From assembly GCA_023014335.1 (NCBI GenBank), contig JAECYW010000016.1, positions 186,001 through 250,000 on the forward strand: a DNA stretch of 64,000 nt, given 5' to 3'. Shown here one piece after another: positions 58,791 to 64,000 of this stretch (its first letter is position 1; every line of letters starts with the position of its first letter). The notes beneath the pieces are model-generated. The model was not told the origin of the DNA. It ran no database searches and saw nothing but the letters and a program-made list of their open reading frames with translations. This stretch comes from Galerina marginata. Taxonomy: Eukaryota > Basidiomycota > Agaricomycetes > Agaricales > Galerinaceae. The position numbers and the translations under genes were made by a program.

Positions 58791-61700
58791 TTAGGCTTTA
58801 GCTTGTCGAACTTCTGAACGTTGGTTTGTCATGCTTACTTGTGCATCCACGAGCTCGGGAATAATATACTCAGCCTTCGAACGCTCCTCAAGGATGTAAT
58901 CGGCAAGAATCTTCCCATCTTCGAGGGTAACGAGATGCTCATACCCTGCTTGCTTGAAAAGTTCTACCGCACGTCGTTCCATCTCGCCAAATATGGCCGA
59001 TTGCCTTTTGGCGTAGGCAACCTTGCCAGCATTGTCGCTGGAGCGACTAAGCTCGAGCCACACTGTCGACATCTTCCTGAACGTGTTGATGCAACGCTTG
59101 AAATCTGCCTGCTTGGCTTCCCATTCCTCCCGCCAGCGCTCCATTTCAGCCTCCGCTCGGAACCATTGAACACGATCGCCTGTAAGCAATTTAGAAATGT
59201 CCTCGCTCGGGTCATGATAGACTGCTTACCATCGTCCATCCACTTCTGTAGATCTGCATCCGACATCTCTTTTCCGGACTTGAAACTCCAAATCCAGCCA
59301 TCTACGAGCATCGTCAAAACTCACAGTTGTGGTAAATAAGTGGCTGTGAATATATACATACCTTCACGAGGTTGTGAGGATTCCTTGTCGTTTCCAGTTG
59401 CTTGTTTGCCACTGAGGGTTGTTCGGCGTCGTTTCACGCCTTTTGGCGGGGCCTTAGCTTGAGCAGCTGGGGATCGCCGTCCTACAACATTGTTAAATAG
59501 AATATTCGACGACAGAGCAAAGGAGGACATACGCTTAGTATGGATTACTTGGGTTCCGGAATAAGCCATTGATGGTTCTGAAGCTGACGGCTGAGTTGAC
59601 GACGATGAAGCGGTGGGCCTGGCACCACCAACCCATACGCCGCCATCATGGCGACGCGAGTCGCCAATAGCACGCTTGACATTTGTCGGCTTTCGGAAAG
59701 TGTCGTCCATGGTAAGTTCAGGAAACTGAGGATCGTCGCTAGACAGGCCTAACGAGATCATAGCATCCCGAGTTGCCGAATACTCGGCGACCTGCAAATT
59801 ACAGGCAGCTTCAAGGTCGTAGATCTGTGTCACAGAACGAGTGTGAGGTTTCTGTCCACGGTCTTGAGCTTTCTTCCGTGCGATCAACGCATTGATTGTC
59901 TTGCGAAGAATACGAATCTTGACAATAGCGTCGTAGGCAGCACCTTGATGGAATCGCCGTTCATTCTCGCCTAGTGTAACAAGATCGTACTGAACTCTTT
60001 GAGCTTCAGAGAAATCGGATGGGAGGTAAAGGACTGCTTTTTCTGGGCAGTCGGCTGACTTGAGTGAAACAGCTTGCCGTGCAACGAAGTCGCCGATCTG
60101 AGGTGTCAAGTCTCTTTGAAGCTTCCGCCAGTCATCAATACGTTTCCTAAGATGGTCCCTCATACTTTCCCTTTCGGAGGACTGGGCATATATAATTTGA
60201 CGTCTACATGCCGTATTACTTAGATAATCGTAGAAAATTTGATGAAGCGACTTACTGTTCAGTACGAATGAGGAGAGCTTCATTGAGAAAGACAGGGATC
60301 GTCAACTGCAGAGAAGGAGCCTCAGCAGAGGTAAGTTCGGTCAAGAGCGTTTCGTAGATCCGAGTTTGTGAAGGGGCTAGAAATTCAAAGCTATTCAGTT
60401 CCGAGACAGAAGTTTGTCACGAAAATCTGACCTTTCTTCTCATCCTGCCGATATACGCACGTTACTTCTTTCCCTCGTACTATGCGAGACCGGCGATCCA
60501 TGCCATTCCAAGTCGGCAACCTGTCAGCGTACAAGGTGCAAAGGGCTTTGAAGATCCCGTGCTTCTCTAGGAAAAGGGTCTTCGCGAGGTTTACTTCGTT
60601 GTACAACGTAGCGGCTATACAAAGAAAGTAAGTAAACTTCTGTGTTTCAGAAAAACCACTGACCCATATTCGAGGTTTTGACCCAGTTCCAGTAGGAATG
60701 ATGGTCGATCATAGTGTCGTGGCGATGTCCGTTATTCATTTGCCGAGTTTGAGGCGCCAGTTGATTGAGTTCGATCCACGTCATCTCTGCAGTTTCACCG
60801 TGAAAATGGCCAGCCCCATCGATATATGCGGACGAGTAGAGGTACGTGCAACTGTCCTTATGATTGTGGACGTGGACCAAGGGAATGAGCCACCGGGTAT
60901 TATTAACGAAAGCGGCTTCATCTGGAAAATTTGTCGCGAAGCGATCTTCGACATTGATACAATAACCGCATACAATATCATAGGAGGAGAGACGATCGGC
61001 CTTCTTAGCGAAGCGGCGGTCGATATCTGACAAGGGACCTGGGGGTTTGCTATTCCGGATAGCATGAACATGCGCGTAATCTGAATTGGCGAATCTATGA
61101 AGAATAATTAGTAACAGAATACTTATTTGAAAGGATTCACGTACTTCTCGCCCAGCTGGAGATCAACACTCGACCGAACGATGATATGACCGCACTGAAC
61201 GCAGACCACCCCGGTAACGTCCATATTCTTGAATTTCTTTCGATTTTGCTTGCTAAGGGCGTTTAAATGGTCGCATGGCCCAATTTTCTTATATCTCCAC
61301 ATCAATATATGCCTCGATGATTTGGTTATAAGACCACGTACCTCGCGAGGATTTTTCGGAAGCTTTTCAAGATATTCTTTGTACTCTTGATCGCGCGGGA
61401 TGTAAGAGTTGCCGTCGTAAAGTGAGACATCGTCGGGGTCGGTGTTCTTGCTGTACTTGTTAGAATGATGATTCCCATCTGCGGTCAATCGGGTTTGCTG
61501 CAGATGCCTGACGTCGAAATGTAAGCCTTGATCTGTTCAATTTGATGAAGAGCATACCGCAAGTTGTCGGGTGTCTTGTCCCAGTTATCCTCCATGTTCA
61601 GATGCGGGTCCGGGCATGCTGGACAGTACACAATTAAATTCCCTGGACGGCGGTGGCTTAACAAGGCATCTATTCCATGAGCTTGACCCAAGCGTTTCTT

Positions 61701-62733
61701 TGAAGTCAAAAAACGCCAAATTCGAGTTACAATTCTGAACTGAGAAGAGGGATCCTGGATAAAATGAGTAAGCAGCCGACGTTCTCACAAAGTCACATAC
61801 CGATATTTGTTGGGCGAATGCATTGTCTGTGAGACGGCGTAAAGACCCAATGAAGTCGTAAAGCGATTCCTTTGATTCAAGGTGGTGGATGTGAAACTGA
61901 TGAAGAACTTGAAACGTAAATGCCGTCGTCGGCTGAGTGATTGTGGCAGGAAATAGTCGTGCGCGCATGAGTTGCTCACTTCGATCCGGTGAGCCCCGAC
62001 AATAACAGAAACGTATCTTCGTTTTATGAATGCCATTGATGTCGACCAGATCAAATATAAGATTATTAGCGTAGGCGCTCGAGCACGGGATGCCTCCATG
62101 GCCAAGATTGACAGAGGCGATGTCCGGTTTCAAGGTGGCAATGTCGTGTCGAACAAAAAAGCCGCGAGTAGAATCCCAAACTTCGGCCCAGTGGCTTGGT
62201 AGGCAAGCATGCGATTCGATGAAGCAATCGGAGCACGATATCGGATAGAACTGGCAGTCATAACAGCGGGTGGTGTTTGTCGCACCCGGCCGTTGACACC
62301 TACAGCTTAAACCGCATGCAGCGTCTGCATGGTGCTCGAACATGAAATCCAAAAGCTTCGGGAACGCGTCCTGGAAATCAGATAATGTTTTTGAAGCCTG
62401 CGAACGAATAAATTGAGCTGTGGCACACCAACTTAGGCGACTGCATACCTGGGTCCTTGTTTTTGGCGGTTCGTCAGTAACATTGGGGGGTTCGTCGGTA
62501 ATATCAGTGGGAGGTGCAGCATTTTCTAGTCGTTCGATGGCTGGCGAAACCCTTGGGAGTTGTTGAAGGGGTTGAGGTGGCAGTGGAAGAGTCGACTTTG
62601 TTGTGACAGTCGACGAGCCTGCGATTATTGTAGACTCGACTTGCCGCGTTTGATGACGCTGAGTGACTTGACCGCTCGTAAGGCCTTTAGCGGCGTCCTC
62701 CTTGTGCTTCTTGAACGAAGGCTTTGGTGGCAT
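58791..62733 (-). mobile_element. KDZ (Kyakuja-Dileera-Zisupton) transposase gene with CxC2 cluster
   Basis: Multi-exon gene starting MPPKPSFKKHKEDAAKG at 62733 and ending ...RSEVRQAKA at 58791. In order: a disordered Pro/Thr-rich lead; CxC2 cysteine cluster (CGLSCRCQ, RCYDCQ, CSDCFIESH, then CLPSHWAEVWDSTRGFF and VNLGHGGIPC); an FRIVTRIWRFLTSKKR region with a YCPACPDP element; the RNase H-like core with ADGNHHSNKYSKNTDPDDVS, VCVQCGH, DLQLGEKYVN and SYDIVCGYCIN; the late acidic block HFHGETAEMTWIELNQL with TRQMNNGHRHDTM; and a long coiled, Arg/Lys/Glu-rich C-terminus with WLELSRSSDNAGKVAYAKRQ. No stop or frameshift was seen that cannot be removed by a plausible short intron, so the gene may be intact. 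Terminal inverted repeats and target duplications were not identified. By family it catalyses DNA transposition. Confidence 0.87.
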
Positions 62734-63159
62734 TGGATAGGTGGAAGATGGAGTAGGTCAAAGTCTGAGCTGAGGAGTGGCCAGAGACAAATCGGACTCT
62801 ATTCCATAGTTGTGTTCACAATAAAATAGGAGGCAAGTTCGGCAAGCGGGCCACACCGCGCGGCTGACGCACCACCATGTGATGCGTCCGCGTCAGATGA
62901 GACTCGTATGGGACAATTGGTTCGTTTTATCTGTGTTGTGAGGCAGGCGCATATGCTACCGGTTGTTCAGGAAGGAGCATCAATAACAATATAGATGCTT
63001 ACCGACGGATAAATTGTTCTCTTGCCAATGGCCCACTGGGCGAAGCACCAAAAAAACATCAATTAACAATTACGCCAGATCTATCCTATATAGGCTGGTC
63101 TATGGTACATACGAGTGTTTACTGGCTCGGGATATCAAAATATAATTAAGGCGGCACTA
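62734..63159. other. Intergenic between KDZ and Spt5-like genes
   Basis: 5' flank of the KDZ gene and 3' flank of the next gene. The GATTAATC word of the opposite flank is absent, and no inverted repeat of it was found. Confidence 0.4.
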
Positions 63160-64000
63160 TTACTTTGCGCGACGCAGAGGAGCCATGAGTAGGTCCGCTG
63201 CTTTCCTCTGGGCTGATTCCTCATACTTAACACAAAGACAGTCAACTTCCAACTCCAAGCGTTCATCCGAGATTGTCTCCGTCTCTCCGGCCTTTACCAC
63301 AACAGCTAGAATCACGTAAACTTGGTCGGCGTGCTTTCTGTGGTAAATTCGTCGAACGAGTTTCCCGCAATGTTCGCCTTTTATCACGACAAGCAGCCCA
63401 TTATCACGCGTGGCCGTTGGATTTTTGAAGGAGACCCATTCGGATTGGAGAACTTTCGAGGTACGATAGCTTAGATACCGGATGCTCAACCGTCCGTCAA
63501 GGTCAATGAGAGTGGCCGTAAGCTGTTTATTGTTGTATCCTGGACCATTGACGATCACCTCGAGCGAGATATTAAGAAGACGCCTGTCCAAGATGGGGTG
63601 TATGGGCGTATTCTGAGTTGCGCTGGTTGAGGGGTTGGGCGAGGGACAGGACAGGTGTGACGTAGGGGTGCGGGATGACGGATCCCAAGCAGGCGAAAAT
63701 GAGGTTGATGCAACAACGGGGGTACAAGATGATGGATCCCAAGCAGGCGACAGCGAGGCTAGTGCACTTGGGGAAAAAGCTGATGTATTCCAGGCAGGCG
63801 TTGATAAGGCTATGTCGCGAAAAGGGGTTGACGAATGTGAACGAGAGGTCCCTGTTATCGACTGGGCTGCTAAAAGATTCTTCGGCATAAAGAGTGTGTT
63901 GCGTGGCTGCTCAAAGTAATATAGCTTGAGGAACGAACTTAGGTCTGTATCAGAAAGAATCGTCGAAATTAATGCATGTATGTACTCACTTAGATTCCAC
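63160..64000 (-). CDS. Spt5-like KOW/CTR protein, 5' part outside the window
   Basis: Exons 63990-64000 (partial) and 63160-63944. Reading enters with LSSFLKLYYFEQPRNTLFMP and ends APLRRAK. A Ser/Thr/Pro-rich part holds three PAW repeats (STPAWNTSAF, SLSPAWDPSSCTP, SFSPAWDPSSRTP) like the Spt5 C-terminal repeat region. A KOW-like segment follows (NGPGYNNKQLTATLIDLDGR), then NGLLVVIKGEHCGKLVRRIY, and a closing VILAVVVKAGE ... LELEVDCLCVKYEES. Proteins of this type are numerous in agarics; I recall them as Spt5 relatives, but the link is by pattern. The N-terminal part (expected NGN and further KOW domains) is beyond base 64000. Its 3' end lies about 430 bp from the KDZ start on the same strand. 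Confidence 0.6.
   Translation of the reverse strand, partial: WNLSEYIHALISTILSDTDLSSFLKLYYFEQPRNTLFMPKNLLAAQSITGTSRSHSSTPFRDIALSTPAWNTSAFSPSALASLSPAWDPSSCTPVVASTSFSPAWDPSSRTPTSHLSCPSPNPSTSATQNTPIHPILDRRLLNISLEVIVNGPGYNNKQLTATLIDLDGRLSIRYLSYRTSKVLQSEWVSFKNPTATRDNGLLVVIKGEHCGKLVRRIYHRKHADQVYVILAVVVKAGETETISDERLELEVDCLCVKYEESAQRKAADLLMAPLRRAK

Noticed and set aside
58791..63159. Terminal inverted repeats and target-site duplication of the KDZ element
   Set aside because: Compared the 58.3-58.8 kb flank with 62.73-63.16 kb by eye and found no convincing inverted match; the true ends may lie outside the window.

Overview
The window reads as nuclear DNA of a mushroom-forming basidiomycete (Agaricomycetes). 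The support is the gene content: two NACHT STAND NTPases of the agaric kind, a KDZ transposase with a CxC2 cysteine cluster, agaric seven-helix membrane proteins, a MYND/DUF4470 protein, and genes split by many introns of about 50-60 nt. No bacterial, organellar or viral gene was seen, and no tRNA or rRNA could be supported.

Layout. 0-5 kb: a decayed repeat block (copy A). 5.4-11 kb: a 13-exon NACHT-ankyrin gene. 11-20 kb: decayed sequence with repeat D1 and repeat block copy B. 20.2-25.7 kb: four paralogous small genes in two divergent pairs (-,+,-,+), with homologous promoters and 5'-UTR introns; this is the most interesting locus. 26-31 kb: repeat copy C and gene relics. 31.5-32.6 kb: a seven-helix membrane protein. 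33-36 kb: repeat D2 and a MITE-like element. 36.9-37.6 kb: a secreted Cys-rich repeat protein. 39-39.8 kb: a MARVEL-like four-helix protein. 40.6-43.1 kb: a second NACHT protein without ankyrin or WD repeats. 43.6-44.3 kb: a GNAT acetyltransferase. 45.7-47.1 kb: a short-chain dehydrogenase. 47.4-50.3 kb: two diverged inverted copies of an unknown repeat. 50.9-53.2 kb: a MYND/DUF4470 gene, a piece of which is duplicated at 44.4-44.7 kb. 54.2-55.4 kb: a secreted Cys-rich/coiled-coil protein. 57.3-58.3 kb: a seven-helix gene that loses its 3' end next to a GATTAATC palindrome block. 58.8-62.7 kb: a KDZ transposase. 63.2-64 kb: the 3' part of an Spt5-like KOW/CTR gene that runs off the window.

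Exon structures were assembled by eye from splice signals and frame. For eight multi-exon genes (NACHT-ANK, first seven-helix protein, MARVEL-like, second NACHT, GNAT, SDR, MYND, secreted coiled-coil) the summed exon lengths are divisible by three, which supports the models. Working themes: innate non-self recognition (two STAND proteins), lineage-specific secreted and membrane proteins, and active or decayed mobile DNA. The genes do not form an obvious metabolic cluster.
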